This document shows, one piece after another, positions 7,906-16,493 of a DNA stretch of 64,000 nucleotides (positions are counted from its first letter, which is position 1; every line of letters begins with the position of its first letter). The stretch comes from CAZLPZ01 sp964607245 (lineage in GTDB: Bacteria; Pseudomonadota; Alphaproteobacteria; Micavibrionales; Micavibrionaceae): NCBI GenBank assembly GCA_964607245.1, contig CAZSIB010000003.1, forward strand, positions 57,984 through 121,983, read 5' to 3'. A program made the position numbers and the translations under genes. The notes under the pieces are model-generated. The model worked only from the letters and a program-made list of their open reading frames with translations, was not told where the DNA came from and ran no database searches.

Positions 7906-9336
7906 TTATCGCTGGCCCCCGTGTACAAATTGACTTTCCGCTGAAATTTTATTTTTGTCTTCCATGTTGTTAAACACAAACCGGATCGTCGATTGATTGT
8001 GATCTGCTGGCCGCGCCTTCACAAACAGATGTAGTTTTGTGACCGCATCCGGGGCAACCGTAATCCCCTCTGTCGCAGCGGTACTATCCGCATATTGAAT
8101 CTCGGCGTCCTCGATGCCCTCAACCGTCACGCGGAAGCGCTGTGCGTCGTGTGTCTTATTCAGGAGATGGAGTTCATAGCCATTGCGCACCCGCCCGTCC
8201 GAGAGTTGAACAAAAAGCGGGTTCCGGTCTTGAAGAACGTGAAGTTCAAACGGCGCGCGCGTGACGAGTTGGTACAACACTACCCCGGCAACAAGGATTA
8301 AAAGGGTCGCATAATAAAATGTCCGGGGACGGAAAAACCGCGCTTGCAAATGCGCCTGGGTCCCTTTCATGTCCATATTTCGTTCGGAATCATAACGGAT
8401 CAAACCTTTGGGTTTCGAGACCTTGTCCATGATGTCATTACAGGCATCGACGCACAGGCCGCAGGCAATACAGTCAATTTGAAGCCCGTTCCGAATATCA
8501 ATCCCCATCGGGCACACCTGAACACAGGCGGAGCAATCGATACAGTCGCCAAAGCGCCGATCGTCGCCCCCTTTGGCTTTCCCGCGCGGTTCTCCACGGG
8601 CAGGGTCATAGGCAATGATCAACGTATCGGCATCAAACATCGCGGATTGAAACCGCGAATAAGGGCACATATAAATGCAGACCTGTTCACGTGCAAACCC
8701 CGCCATCAGATATGTGCTAAACGTTAATCCCCCCACAAACATCAAGACCATGGGTGATACATTCCCGGTCAATATTTGATGCCACAATGTGGGCGCGTCA
8801 TTAAAATAAAAGACAAACGCGCCACCGGTGACGAGCGCAATCAACAACCAGATGAAATGAGTCGTCAGTTTTTTCCAAATTTTTTCGGCTGTCCAGGGCC
8901 CGTCATCCAATCTTTTGCGCGCGCCGCGATCGCCTTGAATCAAATATTCGACATGCACGAATAAATCGGTCCAGACGGTTTGAGGGCAAAAATACCCGCA
9001 CCACACACGGCCAAATAAACTGGTGACAAAAAACAATGAAATCGCGGCAAACACCAGAATCGCTGTCAGGTAATAGACTTCTTGGGGCCATATCTCGATA
9101 AAAAACCAATAGGCACGCGCATGATTTAGATCAATAAGAATCGCCTGATCCGGTGCGTGGTCGCCACGATCCCACCGCAGAAGCGGTGCCAAATAATAAA
9201 TCGCAAGCGTCACCGCCATCACCATCCATTTGAGACGGCGATAACGACCCGTTACGGAACGGGAATAAATCTTGCGACGTTTCGCGAAATAATTCCCGCT
9301 CTCCAGTGCATCAAGGGGTTGCGGCGGATGGGTCAT
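7906..9336 (-). CDS. ccoG: cbb3 maturation ferredoxin-like protein CcoG (RdxA/FixG)
   Basis: This 476-residue membrane protein has about five helices and two 4Fe-4S ferredoxin clusters. The N-terminal YFAKRRKIYSRSVTGRYRR and CGYFCPQTVW are family hallmarks. The cluster ligands read CIDCSACVQVCP and CIACGLCVDAC. A C-terminal Ig-like domain follows. CcoG is reported to reduce copper during oxidase maturation. The start at 9336 overlaps ccoP by 26 bases and has GGAGGG upstream. Longer in-frame starts would run much deeper into ccoP and are unlikely. Confidence 0.95.
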   Translation of the reverse strand: MTHPPQPLDALESGNYFAKRRKIYSRSVTGRYRRLKWMVMAVTLAIYYLAPLLRWDRGDHAPDQAILIDLNHARAYWFFIEIWPQEVYYLTAILVFAAISLFFVTSLFGRVWCGYFCPQTVWTDLFVHVEYLIQGDRGARKRLDDGPWTAEKIWKKLTTHFIWLLIALVTGGAFVFYFNDAPTLWHQILTGNVSPMVLMFVGGLTFSTYLMAGFAREQVCIYMCPYSRFQSAMFDADTLIIAYDPARGEPRGKAKGGDDRRFGDCIDCSACVQVCPMGIDIRNGLQIDCIACGLCVDACNDIMDKVSKPKGLIRYDSERNMDMKGTQAHLQARFFRPRTFYYATLLILVAGVVLYQLVTRAPFELHVLQDRNPLFVQLSDGRVRNGYELHLLNKTHDAQRFRVTVEGIEDAEIQYADSTAATEGITVAPDAVTKLHLFVKARPADHNQSTIRFVFNNMEDKNKISAESQFVHGGQR

Positions 9337-10315
9337 CAGAGACTGTACCCTCCGGTTGCGCCGATGGTTCAGACGGGGCGGATGTTGGCGACAGAGTCGA
9401 TGCCGTTGCATGACCCACCGCATTTTCACCGCCGCCCAAACTATGCACATAAAGCGCGAGTTGACGAATAGTTTGCGGGTCCAGACGCCCTTCCCAATAC
9501 GGCATCACGCCATGACGGGGATTTGTGACCTGGGCATAAACGGCGTCATATCCTGATCCATAAAGCCAAATGGCATCAACCAAATTCGGTGCCCCGAAAT
9601 CACGCACACCCTTCCCATCTTCACCATGACAGGACGCGCAATTTTGTTGAAACACCGCCGCACCTTCCTGATAGGTTGGCGAATCTAGATCAAGCCCAGC
9701 ATCTTGACTTGGATTCAGTGACAAAACATAGCGGGAAACACTGGCAATCTCTTCTTTCTTCAGCATTTCTCCTTGGCCGAAGGCGGGCATTTGCGAGATC
9801 CGCGCCTCATCATGGCCGGAACGAATACCATAGCGGATGGTCTGATAAATATCGTCCACCGTACCGCCCCAGAGCCAATCATCATCGTTTAAATTCGGAT
9901 ATCCAGGACCCCCGGCCGCCCCGCTGCCGTGACAGGTCGCGCAATTATCCTTGAACGCGGCTGCGCCGCCGGCCCGCGCAAACGCATAAAGCGCGGGGTC
10001 GTTTTGAATTTGATCAAAACTGGTCGAAGTAAATTTTTCAAGCCAGACCGATTGACGCGCCGTAATTTGATCTTGGCTCGCTTTTAAAGCCTTATATTGG
10101 TTTTGCCCCAACATGCCTTGTGTCGCGCCAGATAATGTTGGCCACGCCGGATACAGGATCCAGTACACAACTGACCAAATGACGGTCGCATAAAACACCC
10201 AGAGCCACCAACGCGGTGCCGGATTGTTCAGTTCCTTAAGGCCATCCCATTCATGACCGGTCGTCTCAACACCACTTAAGTGATCAATTTCTTTGTTTTG
10301 TTTGTCGTCCATCAT
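9311..10315 (-). CDS. ccoP: cbb3 oxidase dihaem subunit CcoP
   Basis: This 334-residue subunit passes electrons to CcoO and CcoN. An N-terminal cytosolic part with the GHEWDGLKELNNPAPRWW signature leads to one membrane helix (about 34-55). Two c-type haem domains follow, with sites CATCH and CASCH and axial Met candidates in the QMPAFG and GVMPYW stretches. A Ser/Pro/Thr-rich tail of about 40 residues extends beyond the second haem domain, longer than usual. The start overlaps the ccoQ stop. Confidence 0.96.
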   Translation of the reverse strand: MMDDKQNKEIDHLSGVETTGHEWDGLKELNNPAPRWWLWVFYATVIWSVVYWILYPAWPTLSGATQGMLGQNQYKALKASQDQITARQSVWLEKFTSTSFDQIQNDPALYAFARAGGAAAFKDNCATCHGSGAAGGPGYPNLNDDDWLWGGTVDDIYQTIRYGIRSGHDEARISQMPAFGQGEMLKKEEIASVSRYVLSLNPSQDAGLDLDSPTYQEGAAVFQQNCASCHGEDGKGVRDFGAPNLVDAIWLYGSGYDAVYAQVTNPRHGVMPYWEGRLDPQTIRQLALYVHSLGGGENAVGHATASTLSPTSAPSEPSAQPEGTVSDDPSAATP

Positions 10316-10464
10316 TTTTCATCCCGCACAAATGGAATATCCGCATATTTTTGATAGGTCGCCCGCGATCCCGGCCGATATACCCAGATTGCTGTCGCCA
10401 CGAAAAAGAAGAAAAAGAATAAAAGACCAATCATCGGCGCATGGTCGAGAATAAAGGTGATCAT
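10312..10464 (-). CDS. ccoQ: cbb3 oxidase small subunit CcoQ
   Basis: This 50-residue protein has one membrane helix containing six consecutive Phe residues. After it comes WVYRPGSRATYQKYADIPF, the typical CcoQ ending (…Y…A…IPF). CcoQ stabilises CcoP in the complex. The start overlaps the ccoO stop and the stop overlaps the ccoP start, both as ATGA. The gene is shorter than common gene-finding cutoffs. Confidence 0.93.
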   Translation of the reverse strand: MITFILDHAPMIGLLFFFFFFVATAIWVYRPGSRATYQKYADIPFVRDEK

Positions 10465-11216
10465 CGCGTCCCCTTTTCTGTTTGTTCAATTTGGACTGGC
10501 GCGCCGTCAACAAAAGGCACCATCGTTCCCAAAACTTGAAGATACGCAATCAACGCGTCCATTTCAGACACCATAGACGCATTTCCATCAAAATCGCGGG
10601 CGTTCACCTTGGCCCCATAGCGTGACTGAAGTCCCGCCAGACCATCCGATTCATTATGTGCCTGGGCGATTGCATCGGCCTCGGCTTGCGCCACCATCTC
10701 ATCCGTATAGGGGACCCCAACGGCACGCAAGGTCTTTAAATGGCGGTCTAGATTATCAATCTTGGCCCCACGGGTGGCAAGGAACCCATAGGACGGCATA
10801 ATGGATTCACGTACGACATCACGCGGTTCGTGCAAATGCGCACGGTGCCATTCATCCGAATATTTACCGCCCACGCGCGCAAGGTCAGGCCCTGTACGTT
10901 TCGACCCCCACTGGAACGGGTGATCATACATGCTTTCTGCCGCAAGCGAATAATGCCCATACCGCGCAACCTCGTCACGTAACGGACGAATTTGTTGCGA
11001 ATGGCAAACATAGCAGCCTTCGCGGATATAAATGTTATACCCCGCCAGTTCAAGCGGTGTATACGGCCGCATTCCCTGAACCGGTTCAATCACGGTTTCT
11101 TTGCGGAAGAGCGGCACGATTTCGATCAATCCGCCGACCAGCACAGCCAAAACCATGCAGATCAGAAATAAAATGGAATGGCGTTCCAGTTTTTTATGAC
11201 GTTCAAGAATTCTCAT
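10461..11216 (-). CDS. ccoO: cbb3 oxidase monohaem subunit CcoO
   Basis: This 251-residue subunit has one N-terminal membrane helix (about 14-35) and one c-type haem site CYVCHSQ. After it come QIRPLRDEVARYGHYS and KRTGPDLARVGGKY, all diagnostic of CcoO/FixO. The axial Met lies in ESIMPSYGFL. It takes electrons from CcoP and passes them to the CcoN active site. Start and stop overlap ccoN and ccoQ respectively. Confidence 0.96.
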   Translation of the reverse strand: MRILERHKKLERHSILFLICMVLAVLVGGLIEIVPLFRKETVIEPVQGMRPYTPLELAGYNIYIREGCYVCHSQQIRPLRDEVARYGHYSLAAESMYDHPFQWGSKRTGPDLARVGGKYSDEWHRAHLHEPRDVVRESIMPSYGFLATRGAKIDNLDRHLKTLRAVGVPYTDEMVAQAEADAIAQAHNESDGLAGLQSRYGAKVNARDFDGNASMVSEMDALIAYLQVLGTMVPFVDGAPVQIEQTEKGTR

Positions 11217-12805
11217 GCCATTGCTCCAACAGATTTTGTCACAGAAGACGCACCGGCACCGCGGATCGTCATCCAGAAGTTATACACCATGATCAAGGCC
11301 CCCGTGAGGAACAACGCGCCACCCAGGGCCCGCATCAAATAAAACGGATGCATCGCCATCACGCTTTCAACAAAGGAGTATTGCAAAAAGCCCATATCGT
11401 CATAGGCACGCCACATCAGGCCCTGCATGATGCCCGACACCCACATCGCGGCGATATACAAAACGATCCCAATCGTTGCAATCCAGAAATGCAGATCAAC
11501 GAGTTTCGTGGAATAAAGCGCCGGACGGTTCCACAGCCGCGGCACCAGATAATAAAGCGCCCCAAAGGTGATAAATCCATTCCACCCGAGCGCACCTGAA
11601 TGCACGTGGCCAATGGTCCAGTCGGTATAGTGCGACAACGAATTCACCGCGCGAATGGACATCAGTGGCCCCTCAAACGTGCTCATCCCGTAAAAGGCGA
11701 GCGCCGTAATCATGAATTTCAGGACCGGATCATGGCGCAGTTTATGCCAGGCACCCGACAGCGTCATCATCCCGTTAATCATCCCGCCCCAGGACGGCAT
11801 CCACAGCATGACCGAAAACGTCATGCCCAATGTCTGGGCCCAATCGGGCAGCGCCGTATAATGCAAATGGTGCGGCCCCGCCCAAATATAAATAAAAATC
11901 AGTGACCAAAAATGGAGGATCGAAAGCCGATAGGAATAAACCGGGCGGTCCGCTTGTTTCGGGACAAAATAATACATCATCCCCAAGAAGCCCGCGGTCA
12001 AAAAGAATCCGACCGCGTTATGCCCGTACCACCACTGAATCATCGCACCTTGGACGCCAGATTGAATCGGATAGCTTTTTGCCCCCATCCAATCGACCGG
12101 CAACTGAATGTTATTGCCTAAATGCAGGACCGCAACCGTCACAATAAACGACAGATAAAACCAGTTTGCCACATAGATATGGGGCTCTTTCCGCTTGATA
12201 ATCGTCATAAGGAACACAAGCAAATACGCAACCCAAACAACAGTCAGCCACAAATCAACATACCATTCGGGTTCGGCATATTCTTTTCCCTGCGTCACAC
12301 CCAGAACATAACCCAACGCCGCAAGAACAATGACTAATTGATATCCCCAAAAGGTAAAAAGAGCGAGCGTGTCATTCCACAGACGGGTCTGACAGGTACG
12401 CTGGACGATGTAATAACTGGTCGCAAAAAGCGCATTTCCACCAAAGGCAAAAATCACCGCCGAGGTATGCACGGGTCGCAACCGCCCAAACGACAGCAAG
12501 GGTTCGATGTTAAGCCCCGGAAACGCCATCTGAAGCGCGATAAACAGACCAGCCGCAAACCCCACAACCCCCCAGAAAATCGTGGCGAGGGTGAATAACC
12601 GTACGACATCATCGTTAAACACGGGCCGGTCCGAAGAAAGGGAAGAAGAAATCGATGACATGAGAAAATTCCAACACGTTAAAAACAAGATCACGCCGCA
12701 ACCACGCCCGCGCGGCGATGACCACAAATGTATGGACAATCCATGAAAAAGGGACAAGGGCCGCGCGATTTTTATGATGCCGACTGGTGCATCTGACGCG
12801 TTCAT
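11213..12805 (-). CDS. ccoN: cbb3 oxidase catalytic subunit CcoN
   Basis: CcoN reduces oxygen at a haem b3-CuB centre and pumps protons. The core of about 470 residues has twelve membrane helices. Metal-binding segments include GRLRPVHTSAVIFAFGGNA, YGHNAVGFFLTAGFLG, WAGPHHLHYT and GHVHSGALGWNG. I favour the ATG at 12805 because AAAGGAGAT sits directly before it and the frame stays open into the core, giving 530 residues. Start at 12661 (482 residues) has only a weak ribosome site but gives a more usual N-terminus. The first 48 residues of the longer form look unlike a CcoN N-terminus and may be a leader. Confidence 0.95.
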   Translation of the reverse strand: MNASDAPVGIIKIARPLSLFHGLSIHLWSSPRGRGCGVILFLTCWNFLMSSISSSLSSDRPVFNDDVVRLFTLATIFWGVVGFAAGLFIALQMAFPGLNIEPLLSFGRLRPVHTSAVIFAFGGNALFATSYYIVQRTCQTRLWNDTLALFTFWGYQLVIVLAALGYVLGVTQGKEYAEPEWYVDLWLTVVWVAYLLVFLMTIIKRKEPHIYVANWFYLSFIVTVAVLHLGNNIQLPVDWMGAKSYPIQSGVQGAMIQWWYGHNAVGFFLTAGFLGMMYYFVPKQADRPVYSYRLSILHFWSLIFIYIWAGPHHLHYTALPDWAQTLGMTFSVMLWMPSWGGMINGMMTLSGAWHKLRHDPVLKFMITALAFYGMSTFEGPLMSIRAVNSLSHYTDWTIGHVHSGALGWNGFITFGALYYLVPRLWNRPALYSTKLVDLHFWIATIGIVLYIAAMWVSGIMQGLMWRAYDDMGFLQYSFVESVMAMHPFYLMRALGGALFLTGALIMVYNFWMTIRGAGASSVTKSVGAMA

Positions 12806-12930
12806 TAAAATCTCCTTTTGTTCAATAATCAAGGGGCTTTATCACATTTTTAAAGAGACCATTTTGATCCGATATACATCTTCCTTTTCTGCCCCCTTTT
12901 CGGCACGCCCTGAACAGGTTAAAATCCATT

Positions 12931-14190
12931 ATGTTTACATCGCCCCGTCCCAATTTTACCGTCAGCAACCGCACGCTTGTCGCTGTCCGCTGGGCCGCTG
13001 TTTTTGGTCAACTTTTGGCTGTTGCCCTTGCGACCTTTGCCCTGTCATTACGTCTTCCTCTCCAAGAGGTTGCCGCCTGTGTTGCGCTTCTCATCGCGAT
13101 CAATCTTTTCGCCCTGGTCACTCATGGACGCCGCCGCCTGGGCGAGAATGCGGCCACGGTTTATTTGGCGCTCGATATCATCCAATACGGGCTTTTACTT
13201 TATTTTACCGGCGGGTTTGAAAATCCCTTTGCCATGCTGATGATTGCTCAAGTCGCGGTCGCGGCGGCCGTCCTTAATCTGGGGCGCATGATTTTGCTCT
13301 CTTTTCTCTCGATCCTCATGGCCACACTTTTATCCATCTGGAACGTTCCGCTTGTTTGGCCCGGTGGCGAGGTGGTGATTACCCCCACCTATCTGCTCGG
13401 GGAACAAATCGCCCTCATTTTTGCGGTTGCGTTTATCGCAAGTTACGTCTGGCGAATCTCCTATGAATACCGGGATATTCAAAGCGCGCTTTATGATTCC
13501 CAGCTTTCGCTGTCGCGGCAACGGCAACTGGCGGCACTGGGGGCCCAGGCTGCCGCCGCCGCGCATGAACTGGGGAGTCCGTTAAGCACGATTGCGATTA
13601 TCGCCAAGGATCTGCACCGCGACTATGCGAATGATCCGGAACTCAAAGATGACATCGCGTTACTCGTTCAACAAAGCCAGCGGTGTAGCGAGATTTTAAA
13701 AGATTTCTCGGCGAAACCCGAACGCGACGAAGACCCCTTGGTCACAAGCCAAAGCGTGCGGGATCTCTGTCAATCTCTGGCGGATGATTACCAACACGAA
13801 CGCCCGGACATCGCGATTGATATCGTCGATCACCCGGATCTTTTGGATGTCATGATTTCGCCCTCGCCCGAAGTCACGCGGTCGCTTGGAAATCTCGTTC
13901 AAAATGCGATCCAACATGCGACATCAAAAGTTGAAATGACGGCACTTCCCTACGGCAACAAAATTCGCATGATTATTCATGATGACGGCACAGGCTTTGC
14001 CCCCGATATTCTGGCCCGTATTGGCGAGCCGTATTTGACAACCAAATCGCGTGGCGATCAGAATATGGGCCTCGGCCTCTTCATTGCGCAAACCCTGATC
14101 GAAAGCCAAGGGGGGCAAGTGCGTTTCCGTAACCACCCCCGCGGCGGCGCCGAAGTGATGGTGACGTTACCCAAGGAGAGGAAAGGGTAA
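12931..14190 (+). CDS. regB: Redox-sensing histidine kinase RegB/PrrB-type
   Basis: This 419-residue membrane sensor kinase phosphorylates RegA when the quinone pool or respiratory flux is reduced. Six hydrophobic helices (about 15-175) include the quinone-site motif GGFENPF in the second periplasmic loop. The dimerisation box is LAALGAQAAAAAHELGSPL, with the phosphorylated His. The family redox cysteine lies in QRCSEILKDF. N (NLVQNAIQH), G1 (DDGTGF) and G2 (GLGLFIAQTL) boxes complete the ATPase domain. It is divergent from ccoN, so RegB/RegA control of the oxidase is a natural inference. Confidence 0.93.
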   Translation: MFTSPRPNFTVSNRTLVAVRWAAVFGQLLAVALATFALSLRLPLQEVAACVALLIAINLFALVTHGRRRLGENAATVYLALDIIQYGLLLYFTGGFENPFAMLMIAQVAVAAAVLNLGRMILLSFLSILMATLLSIWNVPLVWPGGEVVITPTYLLGEQIALIFAVAFIASYVWRISYEYRDIQSALYDSQLSLSRQRQLAALGAQAAAAAHELGSPLSTIAIIAKDLHRDYANDPELKDDIALLVQQSQRCSEILKDFSAKPERDEDPLVTSQSVRDLCQSLADDYQHERPDIAIDIVDHPDLLDVMISPSPEVTRSLGNLVQNAIQHATSKVEMTALPYGNKIRMIIHDDGTGFAPDILARIGEPYLTTKSRGDQNMGLGLFIAQTLIESQGGQVRFRNHPRGGAEVMVTLPKERKG

Positions 14191-14193
14191 AAA

Positions 14194-15039
14194 ATGGAGA
14201 TCCGCACCTACGCCGCTCTTGATGATTTTCAATCCGCAACCGCGCCGCTCTTGACCCGGGCGCCGCAAGCCCAAACCGAACACCAAAATGTGCTGATCTT
14301 GCGCATTCTGCAGGGCATCGCTGATGGAAATTACGGCGATTATCACCTGTTCACCGTTCAAGACGACGAGACAATTTTACTGGCGGCGGCCATGACACCA
14401 CCGCATAATCTGGCCCTGTCGCAAGGAAACGAGTCCGCGCTCCCCTTTATTATAAATTATGTAAAACAAAAAGACATCCCATTCCCCGGCATCAATGGCC
14501 CCGCGGCCCTTACATCGGCGTTTGCGACGATATGGAACGCGACTGAAGAGAAAAAATTATCCCCCGCAATAGGGCTTCCTTTTTACGTAATCCCTCACGT
14601 CATGCCGCCCAACCCCGCGCCGGGTCAGGCGCGTTTGGCGACATCCGCGGATCTTGACCTTTTAACGGCCTGGCTTGTCGATTTTTCGGTCGAGGCCGGC
14701 ATGATGCCGCATGAATGCGTGCCCCAACGGGACAAGGTCAAACGCAAAATCCAACATCAGCAAACCTGGATCTGGGAAGACCCAAACGGCACCCCGGTTT
14801 GTTTTGCCGGGCATGGGCCCGCAACGGCGAATGGTATGACCATCGGCCCGGTTTATACTCCGCCCGCACACCGGGGCCAGGGATATGCCTCGAACCTTGT
14901 CGCCGCGTTGTCACAATCGATTCTCACCCGCGGCACATGGTGCGGCCTTTTTGCAGATGCAAAAAATCCTGTTTCGAATAAGATCTATCAACAAATCGGC
15001 TATATCCCCGTTTTTGAATACCAGGAATACCGATTTTAA
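14194..15039 (+). CDS. GNAT-family N-acetyltransferase
   Basis: The product has 281 residues. The C-terminal half has the GNAT fold, with acetyl-CoA motif A in IGPVYTPPAHRGQGYAS (the RGQGYA loop, about residue 225) and motif B in NPVSNKIYQQIGY. The N-terminal half is divergent, as in two-part GNAT enzymes. The substrate is unknown. The gene starts four bases after regB, and its AGGAGAGG site lies inside the end of regB, so the two are translated together. This is a frequent but unexplained arrangement. The original operon probably continued into regA, now separated by an antiparallel gene. Confidence 0.85.
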   Translation: MEIRTYAALDDFQSATAPLLTRAPQAQTEHQNVLILRILQGIADGNYGDYHLFTVQDDETILLAAAMTPPHNLALSQGNESALPFIINYVKQKDIPFPGINGPAALTSAFATIWNATEEKKLSPAIGLPFYVIPHVMPPNPAPGQARLATSADLDLLTAWLVDFSVEAGMMPHECVPQRDKVKRKIQHQQTWIWEDPNGTPVCFAGHGPATANGMTIGPVYTPPAHRGQGYASNLVAALSQSILTRGTWCGLFADAKNPVSNKIYQQIGYIPVFEYQEYRF

Positions 15040-15074
15040 AAGGAGAAACGATCTGAAGAGAAAAACTTTAATCG

Positions 15075-15800
15075 TCAATAACTAAACGAGACTTGAGGGT
15101 TTCCCGGCAGTTTGAACATAACCCAATGACTTGAATCCATTAAAGTTTTATCTACACTTGAGGGGACAACACCCTCTCCTCTCAAAGATAACTGATCCCA
15201 ACCCTGATCATAAGCATCCGTAATCGCAGAAATAAAAATAGTCGCACCTCTTTCCCATTCCTTTAATAGCACCTTTTGTACATGTGCGTTCTGCTCTTTT
15301 ACGGCATAAGGGGTATATAAACGTGACATAAAAAGAATATCCGCCATCCCAATATACTCCCTACTTTTTGGACTCTGATAATTCTCCGAATGGATTGTAA
15401 TGCGGCCCCCCACACCATTTATCTCTGCGTTTAACTCAATAAGCTCTCCGCCACAAGGATCGATTGTTACAATTTCTGCCGCACCTGCTTGCGCCGCAGA
15501 AATTGCAACGACCCCAGAACCCGCCCCAATCTCTACAACGCGTTTTCCAAGAACTTCCGATGGGTTTGATAGAATAAATTGAGCCATCGCCAATGCGCAA
15601 GGGCTCGGATCGGATGCAAAATCAAATTGATTTCTTAACCTTCGCGCCAAATTTGTGCTCAATGCGTCGGCTGGCATCTCAAAATTTCTGGCATAATAAG
15701 AAATTCCAGAACCAGAAAAATCATCTTTTGTTCTGACCAAATAACCGCTTGCGACTAATTGTCGTGCATCCTCTCGAAACGCTAGATTAGCTTGTATCAT
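15075..15800 (-). CDS. SAM-dependent methyltransferase (METTL/PrmA-like fold), AT-rich insertion
   Basis: This 241-residue protein has methyltransferase motif I VVEIGAGSGVVAIS (about 80-93), the acidic post-I residue in IVTIDPCGG, and a motif like ADILFMSRLYTP where related enzymes bind the substrate. It resembles the lysine or nicotinamide N-methyltransferase-like group, but the target cannot be assigned. Base composition is clearly lower in GC than its neighbours. It runs against the flanking regB-GNAT and regA genes, which points to acquisition inside that operon. ATG at 15800 has GGGAAGG before it; an in-frame TTG at 15812 is less likely. Confidence 0.82.
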   Translation of the reverse strand: MIQANLAFREDARQLVASGYLVRTKDDFSGSGISYYARNFEMPADALSTNLARRLRNQFDFASDPSPCALAMAQFILSNPSEVLGKRVVEIGAGSGVVAISAAQAGAAEIVTIDPCGGELIELNAEINGVGGRITIHSENYQSPKSREYIGMADILFMSRLYTPYAVKEQNAHVQKVLLKEWERGATIFISAITDAYDQGWDQLSLRGEGVVPSSVDKTLMDSSHWVMFKLPGNPQVSFSY

Positions 15801-15881
15801 GGACCTTCCCAATTTATATTTAAGTGATACGAGAGAGTATCTACTAAAAAATATACTATGTCAATAAATTAAGAGTCCGCC

Positions 15882-16439
15882 ATGTCCAACGGAAAACTTC
15901 TGATCGTCGATGATGATATCGTCTTGGCCCAACGCCTTGGAAAAGCGATGGAAAAACGTAATTTCGAGGTTCAGGTTGCCCATACCGTTGAGACCGGGAT
16001 GGATATTGCGCATCGATTTCGGCCTGATTTTGCGCTGCTTGACCTGCGTCTCGCCGATGGATCGGGCTTGGATCTGGTCGCTGATATCAAGCGCACCGTG
16101 CCCGATTGCCGGATTGTGATAATGACCGCCTATGGCAATATTGCAACCGCTGTGTCGGCCATCAAACAGGGCGCCGTCGATTATTTACCCAAACCAGCAG
16201 ACGCCGATGCGATCGAAGCCACGCTTCTGGCACGCGCCACGGGAACTTCCCATCTGCCCCCGCCGCCCGCGAACCCGATGCCGGCTGACCGGATTAAATG
16301 GGAACATATTCAACGCATCTATGAACAATGCGGGCGGAATGTCTCGGAAACGGCCCGGCGGTTACAAATGCACCGCCGCACCCTTCAACGCATTCTCGCC
16401 AAATACGCGCCCAAAGAAAGCGGGCAAGACGAAGAATAA
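15882..16439 (+). CDS. regA: Redox response regulator RegA/PrrA/ActR
   Basis: This 185-residue regulator has a receiver domain (about 4-120) with the acidic pair VDDD, the phosphorylated Asp in FALLDLRLADGSG, the Thr of IVIMTAYGNIATAV and Lys in YLPKPAD. The Pro-rich hinge PPPPANP leads to a Fis-type helix-turn-helix near the end, where CGRNVSETARRLQMHRRTLQ is near-invariant in RegA proteins. It activates low-oxygen genes including cbb3 oxidase in related bacteria. The regulator lies about 1.7 kb downstream of its kinase gene rather than next to it. Confidence 0.95.
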   Translation: MSNGKLLIVDDDIVLAQRLGKAMEKRNFEVQVAHTVETGMDIAHRFRPDFALLDLRLADGSGLDLVADIKRTVPDCRIVIMTAYGNIATAVSAIKQGAVDYLPKPADADAIEATLLARATGTSHLPPPPANPMPADRIKWEHIQRIYEQCGRNVSETARRLQMHRRTLQRILAKYAPKESGQDEE

Positions 16440-16493
16440 AGATCTCCCCGCCCCCCATTGCTATCCGGGATGGGGGCGATTATGGTACAGGTC

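Noticed and set aside
12806..12930. FNR/Anr-box-like half sites (TTGAT, ATCAA) upstream of ccoN
   Set aside because: Neither site has the full TTGAT-N4-ATCAA layout; spacers are five bases or the second half is degenerate. I do not call an FNR site.
15826..15841. Inverted repeat GATAC-N6-GTATC upstream of regA as an operator
   Set aside because: Five-base arms in an AT-rich region are too short to support a claim without conservation data.
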